DNA of 64,000 nucleotides from Bdellovibrionales bacterium GWA1_52_35 (GCA_001769805.1 MEPO01000003.1:1-64000); one strand, 5' to 3'. Positions 42,561 through 52,601 are shown, counted from the first letter of the stretch. Made by a program: numbers and translations. The notes: generated by a model not told the origin, from the sequence alone.

Positions 42561-45500
42561 ATGTTTTTACGTTTCAAAATTTCTTCGATTATGGCGTTCG
42601 CGGCTGTGTTTGCTTTTGCAAACGCAATGCAGGGCTGTTCCCTGGCTCAGCCGGAAAAGAAATTGCTGCGGATCGAAATTCCGGCCCGGGCGGACTTCGC
42701 TGCAAAGGCGTCTGCCAGCTATTCTTTAAAATATGCGGATCCATTGGCGTTCCTGCTGCCCCGAGGTACGGGGGCTTTGATGGCGCCTGGAAACATCTCT
42801 CTTTTCAATTGTTTTGCGTTGAATGTGACGGGTCCGGATATTCCAGTGGATAACCGGATGCAGTGTAAAGACGCTGTGGATGTGGTCGGAATCGCCGGCG
42901 GTACGGTGCCTGCCAGTGGTGGTATTGTTGAAGTGATGGTCCCGAGCGGATCGAATCGAAAACTCGAGCTGATGGGCTTTGATGGAACGGGCACGGATTG
43001 TCTGCCAATGGGCCAGGTCTTTGATGCAGTGGCGGCTGAACTGAATGGCGGCCCTTCGGCAGATCCTCTGACCGAGCCTTTGGGTAAACCGTGGTTGCTG
43101 GCCGAGACGGTGGTCGATATCGTGGGCGATACGACGATAACAATGGACGTCTCTCAAAATACTGCTTCTGCAAGAGAGTTGTTTCAAAGTTGCGGAGTTC
43201 AGGAGCCGAGTCCTTCACCCAGCCCGTCACCGAGTGCTTCGCCAAGTCCTTCGCCGACGCCAACTCCCACTCCATTGAATGTAGTCATTTCCCTCTCAGG
43301 ATCTCAGCCGTCGAATACCGCCATTTTGCCGGTTGAATTTACGGTTTCCTTCAGTCAGGTGATCAATACGACTACTTTCGACGAAAGCGACATTACTCAA
43401 AGTGGCACGGCAACTGGAGTCGCCTGGAGTTTGTCCATTATTGATCAGATGACGTATACCCTCAGGGCTACAGCGGTCGGAACTCAAGGGACGATCATAC
43501 CGACTATTCCAGCGAGTGTGGTTTGGGATACTTCGTCGAATCCCAATGAAGCGTCTACCGGTTCTGCTACTGTTGCTTTTGATAATGTCGGACCGGCTGC
43601 TCCGGGTTTTGTGAGTGCCACCCCGGCTTCTCCTTCTTCCAATCTCAATCCACTGATCAATGGAACTTCATCTTCAGATACCGAATACTTGAGATTTTAC
43701 AGTGAAGCGGCTTGTGCAAACGAAATTGGGTCAGGGAGTAAGGCGCTCTTTGAAAGTACGGGTATTACAATCACGCTACAGCCAAATCAAGCGACCAGCC
43801 TCTATGCAGTTGCTTTTGATTCTCTCAGTAATGCCTCGGCTTGCACTTCGATGTCTGCTTACACCCATGACAATACTGCTCCGACGGTCACAATAACCAC
43901 TAGCGCAAGCTCGCCTACGGCCCTTTCTCCGATTCCAGTTACGGTCACATTCAGTGAAGTAGTGACTGGCTTTGGTTCCGGTGGTGTCACGGTTACCAAT
44001 GGCAGTGTAGGGAGTTTTCTGGGGTCGGGAGCAACTTATACTTTTGATTTAATACCGGCAGCCAATGGCTTTGTCACAGTCGATCTTGCTCCTGGTGAGG
44101 CAATGGATGCTGCAGGTAATGCAAATTCCGCAGCTGCGCAATTTTCAATTCAATATACAGTCGACAACATTGCTCCGAGTTTTCCGGTCCTGACAGCGCC
44201 TGTCGCCGATCAGGTGGTGCCGCCGGGAGCACTCAAGGTAAAGGGCGGGTGTGAAACTGGAGCGACTGTCACTCTATCCGGGGTGGGGACCACTGTTTAT
44301 GCGACCTGTATTGACAGTGTTTTTGAAGCAACAGTCGATGTGACCCCGGGAAACGGCGTGCGGTCACTCTTAGTCCATCAAACAGATCCCGCCGGCAATG
44401 ATAGTTCGTCAACATCGGTCTCTTTTAACTGCCTGACTTCGTTAGTGACTATTCCGCAAGGGCTGCCGGGTTACAGTGCCTTACCTGATAACACGGTGAC
44501 TGCGATATACAGAGACACTACAACAGTCCCTCCTACTCTGTATGTCGGAACACCGGGCGGTTTGGCGATTTCTACAGATGATGGTGTAAGTTTCTCAACG
44601 CGCACTACGGCTGATGGACTTGGGAACAACGGAGTTCTCGGCGTGGTAGCGCTCGGAAATCAAGTGTTCGTAGCCACTTCCAATGGCCTGGCGGTTTCGA
44701 ATGACAATGGTGTTACATTTACCAAGCGCATGGTGGGAGAATACGTGAGAGATGTCGCGCTTCAAGGTTCGACCCTCTATGTCGGAACTCAGTATAGCGG
44801 TTTGAAAACGACTACCGATGGCGGAATCACTTTCACTCAAAAGACTTGGAGCGGGTCGACATCGACAATTAATACGGTTCGCGTTTTTGGAACGACGGTG
44901 CTCGTCGGTACCTCCGGTGGGTTAGGGATTTCTGTAGATAATGGTGCCAGTTTTGTGCAAAGGACCTTCTCCGGAAGCAATAACGTAGTGAGTGTGTATA
45001 CGAGCGGTGTGTATTATTATGCAGCTACAAGCGATGGATTAGCAGTATCGACGAATAGTGGTGCTAGCTTTTCAAAGACGGCTCTGTCTGGTTTGCTTTC
45101 AACTAATATTACCAGCGTTGCTGGGTATGGCTCCTATCTTTATGTGGGGACCGATTATGGCATTGGGTATACAACATTAGGTAATACGGTGTTCACGAAT
45201 AAGAATATGTCAAACGGACTAGCTAATGATTTCGTAAGGAAGGTAATTACCTCTGACTCACTGGTTATCGCCGGCACTGATAAAGGGCTTTCGATTTCAA
45301 CGGACCCGATACTTTCAAGTTTTACAAACTATTTCGCAGCTCATGCCTTGGGATCAAGTGATGTGTTCGCCGTTGCTGGAGATGCTACGAACCTCTTTGT
45401 AGCTACCTCAAAAGGACTGGTAAGTAGTGCGACCGGTGGGCTGAATTTTGTTAATAAAATAGATAGTGTTGATATCCGGGATGTATTCGCTTCAGCCTCT

Positions 45501-46181
45501 GAGGTGTACGTTTCTGATTACGGGAAAGTTTGGATTGCTCCCATCTCAACCGGTGCTTTTGCAGAATTTAACTTTTCAACTCATTCTTTGGACGATCAAG
45601 CAATCAGCGTATCGGCTTCAGGAAGCGATCTTTATGTGGCCACCAGTAGTGATCTGATTTATTCAAACGATGATGGAGCCACTGTCACGTATCTGATGAC
45701 TTCTGCTAGCTTTTTCAGTGCTTTTAACATTAGAAGCATAGAGTCAGGAGTATTTGGTTTGTTCGTTTCGACAAGTGGGGGGCTATTTGTATCCAACGAT
45801 TCCGGGTCGAACTGGAGTAATCGTACGACGGCTGCCGGATTAGGGTCCAATAGCGTGAACCGCGTTATTGTGCGGGACGCGATTATGTATGCTGCAACAG
45901 ACGGAGGATTGTCAATTTCTGAAAACGGAGGTGTTAGTTTCACGAATAGGTCGAGTGCGAATGGCCTCAATGCACCCGTTCGCGACGTTGTGGTTTTGAA
46001 TAAAACAATTTTTGTGGCCACTGCTGGCGGCGGAATCGGGATCTCAACCGACGGAGGCGAAAACTTCGTTATGAGAACAGTCGCTGACGGACTCGGTAGC
46101 AACTATGTCAGGCGACTCCATGTGATCGGCTCATCCGTTTACGCCACGACCGCGAACGGACTTTCGAAGTTCAGTCCTTGA
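42561..46181 (+). CDS. Giant surface lipoprotein, Ig-like domains plus beta-propeller repeats
   Basis: 1206 residues. N-terminal signal with candidate lipid cysteine C26 (MQGC, not a perfect lipobox). A unique domain (30-210), a Ser-Pro/Thr-Pro linker (215-238), then three Ig-like segments (about 238-345, 345-445 and 445-545) and a fourth beta domain to 640. From about 655 to the end there are a dozen or more repeats of about 40-45 residues of the form YVGTxxGLxxSxDxGxSF...DGLGSNxVR. These resemble BNR/two-component-propeller blades. Likely a surface adhesin or ligand-binding protein. The repeat part is AT-richer than its neighbours. No enzyme motif seen. Confidence 0.8.
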   Translation: MFLRFKISSIMAFAAVFAFANAMQGCSLAQPEKKLLRIEIPARADFAAKASASYSLKYADPLAFLLPRGTGALMAPGNISLFNCFALNVTGPDIPVDNRMQCKDAVDVVGIAGGTVPASGGIVEVMVPSGSNRKLELMGFDGTGTDCLPMGQVFDAVAAELNGGPSADPLTEPLGKPWLLAETVVDIVGDTTITMDVSQNTASARELFQSCGVQEPSPSPSPSPSASPSPSPTPTPTPLNVVISLSGSQPSNTAILPVEFTVSFSQVINTTTFDESDITQSGTATGVAWSLSIIDQMTYTLRATAVGTQGTIIPTIPASVVWDTSSNPNEASTGSATVAFDNVGPAAPGFVSATPASPSSNLNPLINGTSSSDTEYLRFYSEAACANEIGSGSKALFESTGITITLQPNQATSLYAVAFDSLSNASACTSMSAYTHDNTAPTVTITTSASSPTALSPIPVTVTFSEVVTGFGSGGVTVTNGSVGSFLGSGATYTFDLIPAANGFVTVDLAPGEAMDAAGNANSAAAQFSIQYTVDNIAPSFPVLTAPVADQVVPPGALKVKGGCETGATVTLSGVGTTVYATCIDSVFEATVDVTPGNGVRSLLVHQTDPAGNDSSSTSVSFNCLTSLVTIPQGLPGYSALPDNTVTAIYRDTTTVPPTLYVGTPGGLAISTDDGVSFSTRTTADGLGNNGVLGVVALGNQVFVATSNGLAVSNDNGVTFTKRMVGEYVRDVALQGSTLYVGTQYSGLKTTTDGGITFTQKTWSGSTSTINTVRVFGTTVLVGTSGGLGISVDNGASFVQRTFSGSNNVVSVYTSGVYYYAATSDGLAVSTNSGASFSKTALSGLLSTNITSVAGYGSYLYVGTDYGIGYTTLGNTVFTNKNMSNGLANDFVRKVITSDSLVIAGTDKGLSISTDPILSSFTNYFAAHALGSSDVFAVAGDATNLFVATSKGLVSSATGGLNFVNKIDSVDIRDVFASASEVYVSDYGKVWIAPISTGAFAEFNFSTHSLDDQAISVSASGSDLYVATSSDLIYSNDDGATVTYLMTSASFFSAFNIRSIESGVFGLFVSTSGGLFVSNDSGSNWSNRTTAAGLGSNSVNRVIVRDAIMYAATDGGLSISENGGVSFTNRSSANGLNAPVRDVVVLNKTIFVATAGGGIGISTDGGENFVMRTVADGLGSNYVRRLHVIGSSVYATTANGLSKFSP

Positions 46182-46191
46182 GGTGAAGTGC

Positions 46192-47331
46192 TCACCCCTT
46201 CTGCGTCAAACTCCGCGCAATCACCACGCGCTGGATCTGATTCGTGCCCTCGACAATCTGCAGGACCTTCGCTTCGCGCATGTATCTCTCGACCGGGAAT
46301 TCCTTCGTATATCCTGAGCCGCCGAGCACCTGGACTGCATCCGTCGTCACTTTCATTGCCATGTCCGTCGCAAAAAGTTTCGCCATTGCTGCTTCCTTCG
46401 AGTGGGGCAGGCCATTGTCCTTCAGCCACGCAGCGCGATTCACCAGCAGGCGCGCGGCATCCAGTTGAACCGCCATATCGGCAAGGAGGAACGATACCCC
46501 CTGAAATTCCCCAATCGGCTTCCCAAACTGCTCACGCTCACGCGAATGAGCGACTGCGGACTCCAAAGCCCCGCGAGCCACACCCAAAGCCGTCGCCGCG
46601 ATTGTAATCCGGCCACTGTCCAGTGCCGTCATCGCGACTTTAAATCCGTCGCCTTCATTACCCACCAGATTCGCGGCAGGAATCCGGCAATTATTAAAAA
46701 TCAGTTCCATCGTATGCGAAATACTGCAGCCCATCTTCTTCTCGCGTTTGCCACAACTGAAGCCCGGAGTGCCTTTCTCAACAATGAATGCCGACACGCC
46801 TTTAGTGCCTGGCCCACCCGTGCGCGCCATCACCATCACCGTGCTCGCCGTGTCTCCTTGCGTGATCCAGAGCTTCGTTCCGTTTAAAATGTATTCATTG
46901 CCTTCCTTCTTCGCGACCGTCCGAAGACTGCCGGCATCCGAACCCGAAGACGCTTCCGAAAGCGCGAAAGCCCCGATCGCCTGGCCTGCTGCGAGCGGAG
47001 GAATGTACTTGGCCTTTTGTTCGGCATTTCCAAAGAGATTCAGAATCACCTGCGGCAATCCCGTCACCGCAACGCTGATCGCATAACTCGTATTCACCGC
47101 CGCGAGTTCCTCGATCGCGCAGATGTACTCCTGGTAACCCATTCCTGCGCCGCCGAAATCTTCGGGAACCGGAATTCCCGTCAGCCCCAGCTCCCCTAGC
47201 TTCGCAATCAGCTCCGGACGGAAGTGCTCGTTATGCTCGTCTTCCTCGACCAGCGGTAGAATTTCTTTACGGGCGAATTTGCGCGTCAGATCGCGCAGCT
47301 CTGTTTGAATTTCGGTTTCCTGAAAATCCAT
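46192..47331 (-). CDS. Acyl-CoA dehydrogenase, short/medium-chain type
   Basis: 379 residues from ATG 47331 with GAGG five bases before. FAD-dependent enzyme that forms trans-2-enoyl-CoA. FALSEASSGSDAGSL, LNGTKLWITQGDTAS (FAD/acyl binding), REREQFGKPIGEFQG and YTKEFPVERYMREAK are standard; the catalytic base is the Glu in VEGTNQIQR, the position used by short- and medium-chain members. Directly follows the isovaleryl-type gene on the same strand, 18 bases later. Convergent with the large lipoprotein gene (10 bases). Confidence 0.94.
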   Translation of the reverse strand: MDFQETEIQTELRDLTRKFARKEILPLVEEDEHNEHFRPELIAKLGELGLTGIPVPEDFGGAGMGYQEYICAIEELAAVNTSYAISVAVTGLPQVILNLFGNAEQKAKYIPPLAAGQAIGAFALSEASSGSDAGSLRTVAKKEGNEYILNGTKLWITQGDTASTVMVMARTGGPGTKGVSAFIVEKGTPGFSCGKREKKMGCSISHTMELIFNNCRIPAANLVGNEGDGFKVAMTALDSGRITIAATALGVARGALESAVAHSREREQFGKPIGEFQGVSFLLADMAVQLDAARLLVNRAAWLKDNGLPHSKEAAMAKLFATDMAMKVTTDAVQVLGGSGYTKEFPVERYMREAKVLQIVEGTNQIQRVVIARSLTQKG

Positions 47332-47349
47332 AAACACCTCGCTTCAAAA

Positions 47350-48507
47350 TTAAAGGTCAACCACTGTGCCGAGCATCTGGCGGGCGATAATCAGCCTTAG
47401 AATTTCATTCGTCCCGGCCCCGATTTCCATCAACTTCGCGTCACGCATGTAGCGTTCCACCGGAAATTCGCGTGAATAACCGTAGCCGCCCATGATCTGG
47501 ATCGCATCGAGCGCAACTTGGGTCGCCATCTGCGCGCTTTGAAGTTTGGCTTTGGCCGCCATCATTGCCGCGTCTTTGCCCGCCATCAACCCCTGATCCC
47601 ACATCTGGGCAGCCGTGTACGTCAAGCAGCGGCAGGCCTCGTACCAGGCCGAAGCTTCCGTGATCCGTTCCTGGATCTGCTGAAAAGCCCCGATCGGTTT
47701 GCCGAACTGTTTGCGATCTTTCGCGTACTGCACCGAGGCGTCGATCGACGCGCGGGCGATGCCCAGCGAGATTCCGGCAATCGTGATCCGTTCCAGATCC
47801 AGATTGCGCATCATCATTCCGATGCTCTTGCCTTCCGTGCCCACGCGGTTCGCGACCGGTACCCGGCAGTTGTCGAAAATGAGTTCGCCCGTAGGTGAGC
47901 CACGCATTCCCATTTTTGAAATCTTCTTGCCACGCGCGAAACCGGGCATTTCGCTTTCGATCAGGAAGGTGGAAACTGCCCTGCGGTCCTCGCCAGTTTT
48001 GGCGTAGCAGTAGAAGAGATCGCCCACCGGGCCATTGGTGATCCACATCTTCGTGCCGTTCAGAACGTATTCTTCACCCGAAAGCACCGCACGGGTCTTC
48101 ATCCCCAGCGCATCGGATCCAGCTTCGGGTTCCGACATTCCCATGCCGCCGATCCATTCACCCGTGAGAAGCTTCGGAAGATACTTCTCCTTCTGCTCCG
48201 GCGTTCCGTTTACTCCAATTTGGTTCACACAGAGAATCGCGTGTGCGAGGTAAGAAAGTGTAGTGGAAGCATCAACTGCTCCCATCTCTTCCATGGCAAT
48301 CGTCGCCGCAACCGCGCCTAATCCTGCGCCCCCATCGGCCTCAGAAACAGTGATGCCCAGGAGCCCCAGGGGACCGAGTTTCCGGAAGGCCTCTTCATTG
48401 AAATCTTCTTCTTCATCAAGTTGTTGAACGCAGTGCGACAATTCGTCGGCCGCGAACTGACGAACAGTGTCTTGAAGCATGCGATGTTCATCAGAAAAAA
48501 ACCACAT
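47350..48507 (-). CDS. Acyl-CoA dehydrogenase, isovaleryl-CoA type
   Basis: 385 residues from ATG 48507 with AGGAG eight bases before. The usual C-terminal catalytic Glu is replaced in IGAGTNEILR (GAGT instead of xEGT), exactly the pattern of isovaleryl-CoA dehydrogenases, which use a Glu in LDLERI (present here as RNLDLERITIAG). MSEPEAGSD, LNGTKMWITNG and KQFGKPIGAFQ are also standard. It points to leucine degradation, matching ilvE in the window, though other liu genes are not near. The start is 40 bases from the divergent gene on the plus strand. Confidence 0.92.
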   Translation of the reverse strand: MWFFSDEHRMLQDTVRQFAADELSHCVQQLDEEEDFNEEAFRKLGPLGLLGITVSEADGGAGLGAVAATIAMEEMGAVDASTTLSYLAHAILCVNQIGVNGTPEQKEKYLPKLLTGEWIGGMGMSEPEAGSDALGMKTRAVLSGEEYVLNGTKMWITNGPVGDLFYCYAKTGEDRRAVSTFLIESEMPGFARGKKISKMGMRGSPTGELIFDNCRVPVANRVGTEGKSIGMMMRNLDLERITIAGISLGIARASIDASVQYAKDRKQFGKPIGAFQQIQERITEASAWYEACRCLTYTAAQMWDQGLMAGKDAAMMAAKAKLQSAQMATQVALDAIQIMGGYGYSREFPVERYMRDAKLMEIGAGTNEILRLIIARQMLGTVVDL

Positions 48508-48547
48508 AGAGGTGACTCCTTCAATCTGCCGTGTCATACTCCATATC

Positions 48548-50683
48548 ATGCTGACGGACGATGTAAATCCGTATCCTATTCAACTCTTACTGAATTATTG
48601 GGAACTGTGCCCGACGCTCGGCGGCACTGCGGCTAGTTTCACGAAAAAGTCACCTTTAACGGAAAAACTTGAGGAACTTGCTCGAGAAGGCATCACCCAG
48701 ATTGCAACTTTCCTTCCCTGGCAGGCGATCGAAACAGATATTACCCACGCTTTACCTCGATTCTTACACGCCGCAGCTGAACGAAAGCTCAAAGTATCTT
48801 TGATCGTGAACCCTGAGCTTGGCGTTCATTATCCTAACTCCGGGTTGCCCAAGGACATGGTTCGCACCCCTACCGAGCTTGCACTTCATTGTGATCAGCT
48901 CCCGATGACTTCGGCACTGCCTCCGAATCTTTTTGCCTTGCCGTCGCTCTTCAGTGCCGATTTAGGCAAGCGCTATTACAGTTTTCTGTCCCGGGTGGAT
49001 TCAGTGCTGGGTGATCTCGGAAGAACCCATCCCCATTCCGTTAAAAACGTCACGCTGATCACGACTGGCAGCTTCTGGAAATATTATCGCTCAGCACAGC
49101 GTTCGACCCTGAGTCCTTTTGCCGGTCCTGCGGGCGATTTCTCTCCGGCTGCGACAGTCATTTTCCGTCAGCGTGTTGAGCAATTTTTTTCGCAACGTGA
49201 ATTTCAGGATCCAACGCCGATTTCCGCAAATCGCTGGAAGACTAAAGCGATGGATGAAGTGAATCGTCGCTGGTTTTTTCAGCAGGCCGAAGATGTCTAT
49301 AAACACCGCTCCTTCCAAATGTTGCGGAAAAAAGCGGGTTTTCTGAATATCCGGGAAATCGAGCTTTATACGCCCGAAGCCGATCCGGGATTCCTTTATT
49401 CCCACATGCTTCAGGAGCTCTCCGGTGGTAATGCGGACTGGGCACGACTCTCGACCCTTGTCGATCACGCGGCAAGCCGTTCGAGCTTCGGCAGTGCCTC
49501 GGTGGCGGGGCCTTTCGTTCACTGGACCTCGCTGGGTGGCTTCCGCAGCCTGGCAGACACGCAAAGACAATTTCTCATTTTGAAATCGCTGCTGCTGATG
49601 GGTGGCCAGGGCGGAGGAATCCTTCTGGATGAAGCGGATTGGTTCTCGCTCTCCCATGCGTTCCGTTCGCGCGTGAGCACGATCGGGAAGATGATTCAGT
49701 ACGGTCAGCTCCAGCTCGATACCTCAATTGCATACTTTTCTCCGCATTCCTGGAGCGGGGGGGGAGTGCTTTGGGATGAGCTGCAGGCACAGATGGGTGT
49801 TGAGGCACGGATGCTCGCGTCTTTTGAGGCCCTGCAGAGAAGAGCCGAAACCAGACTCACGATCGTGGACCCAACCATGGTCATTACGCGTGAAGTACTG
49901 GAGCGCTTGATCCGCTGGGCGGAAACCGGCCGTACCGTGGCTCTGCCGCGCAGTACCCTTTACACGGAATCCGCACGTGCGGAGCTCGAAAAGCTTGCGG
50001 CCACTTCCCGCCGGATGGATATAAATTTTGACATTCCTTATCACCTGTATTTTGTGGGCGCGGGAAAATTGGCCCTTTACGAATGGGATTCCTCGCTGAT
50101 GAAAACCAGTTCCCGGGCTCTGGTGCAGGCTTTTGTCGCTTCCATTGTTGCCCTTTCGGGCGTGAACAAATTGTGCAAATCAGCCACGGGGAAAGTCCAG
50201 ACGATCCCCCTTCGTCCGAAACCGAAATCCGCTGCAGCGACTATTGAAACAGGTGGCCGGAGCATCTTCATTTTCAACGAAACCAGCCTTGCCTCGAACA
50301 CGGAACTTCAGTTTTCGGCCGCGGTCGCGATTTCGGACTTTGCAACTACTTTTGCCCGGTTGGAAAAAGGTCAGAGTCTCGCGAATTCCAGAGAAGCCGT
50401 TGAGCATTCCTCGAGCTTCGCGCTGGATCTCGCGCCTTGTGGAATTGCTGCCTTGGCATTGGAAATTCCCTCCGAAACCAAGGCCGAAGCAGAGCTTGCG
50501 ACTCCGGATGCCAGAACCTCGGATGCGGCAGCCCTTGAACAGGAACTCGTCCGGCTGCCGGAGTTTATCCCGGAAAATAAGGAATTCGCGGAAGCCGTGG
50601 ATGCCGCCGCTGTCCTCAACTCTGTCATGGGCGGAATGGGCCCTGGCGAATCGGGAGGCTTTCCAGATGGAATTGATCAGTGA
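48548..50683 (+). CDS. Large soluble protein, TIM-barrel glycosidase-like, unknown
   Basis: 711 residues from ATG 48548. There is no signal peptide. An alternation of strands and helices in the first 400 residues (GITQIATFLPWQAIETD, RKLKVSLIVNPELG, REIELYTPEADPG, GGILLDEADWFSLSH) looks like a (beta/alpha)8 barrel of the glycoside hydrolase type, with ELG and DEAD as candidate carboxylates. A beta-rich C-terminal part follows (about 560-711), ending in a Gly-rich tail. No family is recognised with confidence. It overlaps the next gene by 17 bases and shares a 40-base divergent promoter region with the isovaleryl-CoA dehydrogenase gene. Confidence 0.55.
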   Translation: MLTDDVNPYPIQLLLNYWELCPTLGGTAASFTKKSPLTEKLEELAREGITQIATFLPWQAIETDITHALPRFLHAAAERKLKVSLIVNPELGVHYPNSGLPKDMVRTPTELALHCDQLPMTSALPPNLFALPSLFSADLGKRYYSFLSRVDSVLGDLGRTHPHSVKNVTLITTGSFWKYYRSAQRSTLSPFAGPAGDFSPAATVIFRQRVEQFFSQREFQDPTPISANRWKTKAMDEVNRRWFFQQAEDVYKHRSFQMLRKKAGFLNIREIELYTPEADPGFLYSHMLQELSGGNADWARLSTLVDHAASRSSFGSASVAGPFVHWTSLGGFRSLADTQRQFLILKSLLLMGGQGGGILLDEADWFSLSHAFRSRVSTIGKMIQYGQLQLDTSIAYFSPHSWSGGGVLWDELQAQMGVEARMLASFEALQRRAETRLTIVDPTMVITREVLERLIRWAETGRTVALPRSTLYTESARAELEKLAATSRRMDINFDIPYHLYFVGAGKLALYEWDSSLMKTSSRALVQAFVASIVALSGVNKLCKSATGKVQTIPLRPKPKSAAATIETGGRSIFIFNETSLASNTELQFSAAVAISDFATTFARLEKGQSLANSREAVEHSSSFALDLAPCGIAALALEIPSETKAEAELATPDARTSDAAALEQELVRLPEFIPENKEFAEAVDAAAVLNSVMGGMGPGESGGFPDGIDQ

Positions 50684-51425
50684 CTGGAGAAGCTTCCGTT
50701 CGCTTTTTTATCCCAGGCGGCGTTCTTTGCTGCAGAACCAGAAGCAGAGCACTCCTGTTTTTGTTCTGGTTGCCGAAGAAACAATCGCAGCCATTTATTC
50801 CGAATCAGAGGATCTGTCCGGCTGGATCGGTCGGACCCAAGCCGAGCTTTCTGCATCGGAGGAAATGAACGGCCGGAAATGCGTTTTTCTGGATCGCCCG
50901 AGTTTCGATCAATGGCTCTTCAATGCGACCGGCATGAATCATTATCAGGAGCAGCTGGAGTCCTTGCGTGAGACCGCGACGGGCGCGTTACAGGAACAGC
51001 AAATGATGCTTTCTGGCGCGGTTTTATTCAAAAGGCATTTTGTCCTCGATTCGCTTCGCGGCTGGTGGAGCAAGATATTGCCTTCAGCCTATGGCATTTA
51101 TATCCGTCTGGATGGCCAGCCCGGCGAGGATATTTTCATTTTCGTCCGGCAGGGCCGCCTCGAAAGTTACGGACGGCCGGACCTGAGTTCGCTCAGCAGC
51201 GAGCGGTGTCGCGACACCGAATCGATCATCAAATATCTCGCAGAAAAGCATATGGCCCCCGTGCAGGGCTTCTTTCTGAATGCGCAGGAATGGTCCACCT
51301 GGGGAACGGCCTCGCAGCCCTGGCGTAAAATCGCCTTGAGTATCCGGTCCGAAAGGGTGCGGCTGGTTCCTTTCCGCTGGGGTGTTGTCGGATTGATTGC
51401 TGGACGCGGCTTTTTGACCAGATAA
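50667..51425 (+). CDS. Protein of unknown function, operon partner
   Basis: 252 residues from ATG 50667, eight bases after GGAGG and inside the end of the previous gene. The longer frame that overlaps the previous gene for 400 bases is rejected as a shadow. The central region has a heptad-like helix (MNHYQEQLESLRETATGALQEQQM) and beta segments (YGIYIRLDGQPGEDIFIFVRQG). No signal peptide, membrane segment or catalytic motif. Coupled to the 711-residue gene, so the two probably form a complex or serve one process. Confidence 0.6.
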   Translation: MELISDWRSFRSLFYPRRRSLLQNQKQSTPVFVLVAEETIAAIYSESEDLSGWIGRTQAELSASEEMNGRKCVFLDRPSFDQWLFNATGMNHYQEQLESLRETATGALQEQQMMLSGAVLFKRHFVLDSLRGWWSKILPSAYGIYIRLDGQPGEDIFIFVRQGRLESYGRPDLSSLSSERCRDTESIIKYLAEKHMAPVQGFFLNAQEWSTWGTASQPWRKIALSIRSERVRLVPFRWGVVGLIAGRGFLTR

Positions 51426-51476
51426 CCCACCCGGCGCTTGAACTTCTGAAGTGAAAAGGTTAACAGCCTAGCCAGA

Positions 51477-52601
51477 ATGATCCATTTTCAATCCCTCACG
51501 CGCGCCGAATTGGCCGCTCTGCTTTTACCTCTTGGGCGCAAGAAGCTGCGCCGGGATCTTTCACCTGAAGAGGCGGAATTGAAGCTGGCCAAACAAGCAC
51601 GCTACCGCGCCCAGCAGGTCTTTCACTGGGTATACCAGCGGCAGGTCCTGGATTGGGGGCAGATGACGGATCTCTCCAAGGATCTCCGGAGCTGGCTTCA
51701 GGAAAATGTGGAAATCTACCAGCCCATTGAGCTCCAGTCCCAGCAGGCCACCGATGGAACCATGAAGTTTCTCTGGGATCTGCAGGACCATAAAACTGTT
51801 GAAAGCGTGATCATTCCCGCCGCTTTGCAGGAAAAGGAACCGGAAGCCGCGGGTGAAGCCTCGGAACCCGCAAAACAGCGGCTGACTCTCTGTATTTCGA
51901 GCCAGGTCGGTTGTGCAATGAAGTGCAAGTTCTGCCTGACCGGCATTCAGGGCCTCGAGCGGCATCTGCAGGTTCACGAAATTGTCGGGCAGGTACTGGA
52001 GTTGAGGAGACGCGCACCGATCACGAACATTGTTTTCATGGGCATGGGGGAACCCCTGCATAATTTTGAAAACGTGGTGAAAGCCTGCGAGATCCTGCTC
52101 GATCAGGACGGCTTGAATTTCTCAAAACGCAAAGTCACCGTCAGTACGAGTGGCCTGGTACCCGCGATCGAGGAACTCGGCAAGCGGATCGATGTTTCCC
52201 TGGCTGTTTCGTTGAACGCGACGACCGATGAGCAGCGCTCCGAAATCATGCCGGTGAACAAAAAGTGGAATATCAAAGCCCTGCTGGATGCCTGCCGGAA
52301 GTACCCGCTGGGAAGCCACCGGCGGATTACTTTTGAATACGTTCTTTTGAAAGATTTCAATGATTCTCTCGAAGACGCTGCGCGCCTGGTGCGCCTGGTC
52401 CAGGGGATCCCGTCCAAGATCAATCTGATTCCTTTCAACGAACATCCTGGCTCCACTTTGAAAAGACCTGCCGATGATACGGTGCTGAATTTTCAAAGAT
52501 ATCTTTTGGATCGGGATGTGACGGCGCTCATCCGGATTTCTAGGGGGCAGGACATCCTGGCGGCTTGTGGCCAGCTGAGAAGCGTCTTCAAAACAGGTTA
52601 G
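51477..52601 (+). CDS. rlmN: 23S rRNA (A2503) / tRNA (A37) C2-methyltransferase
   Basis: 374 residues, radical SAM. It methylates C2 of A2503 in 23S rRNA and A37 of some tRNAs. The cluster motif is CAMKCKFC (CxxxCxxC); YRAQQVFHWVY, TNIVFMGMGEPLHNF, VTVSTSGLVPAI, SLAVSLNA, MPVNKKW and INLIPFNEHPGS follow, with the C-terminal cysteine in DILAACGQL as the methyl-carrier. The usual length is about 370-385. An insert of about 30 residues (EKEPEAAGEASEPAKQ) sits before the cluster motif. Confidence 0.97.
   Translation: MIHFQSLTRAELAALLLPLGRKKLRRDLSPEEAELKLAKQARYRAQQVFHWVYQRQVLDWGQMTDLSKDLRSWLQENVEIYQPIELQSQQATDGTMKFLWDLQDHKTVESVIIPAALQEKEPEAAGEASEPAKQRLTLCISSQVGCAMKCKFCLTGIQGLERHLQVHEIVGQVLELRRRAPITNIVFMGMGEPLHNFENVVKACEILLDQDGLNFSKRKVTVSTSGLVPAIEELGKRIDVSLAVSLNATTDEQRSEIMPVNKKWNIKALLDACRKYPLGSHRRITFEYVLLKDFNDSLEDAARLVRLVQGIPSKINLIPFNEHPGSTLKRPADDTVLNFQRYLLDRDVTALIRISRGQDILAACGQLRSVFKTG

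Noticed and set aside
44500-46100. Repeats as a CRISPR or DNA repeat array
   Set aside because: The repetition is at protein level (about 40-45 residues per unit) with diverged DNA and no constant spacer or repeat pattern.
46181-46196. Small inverted repeat GGTGA/TCACC between convergent genes as terminator
   Set aside because: Five-base stem and no T-run on either strand.
50244-50666. N-terminal extension of the 252-aa gene
   Set aside because: It overlaps the coding region of the 711-aa protein in another frame, while ATG 50667 has a GGAGG eight bases before.
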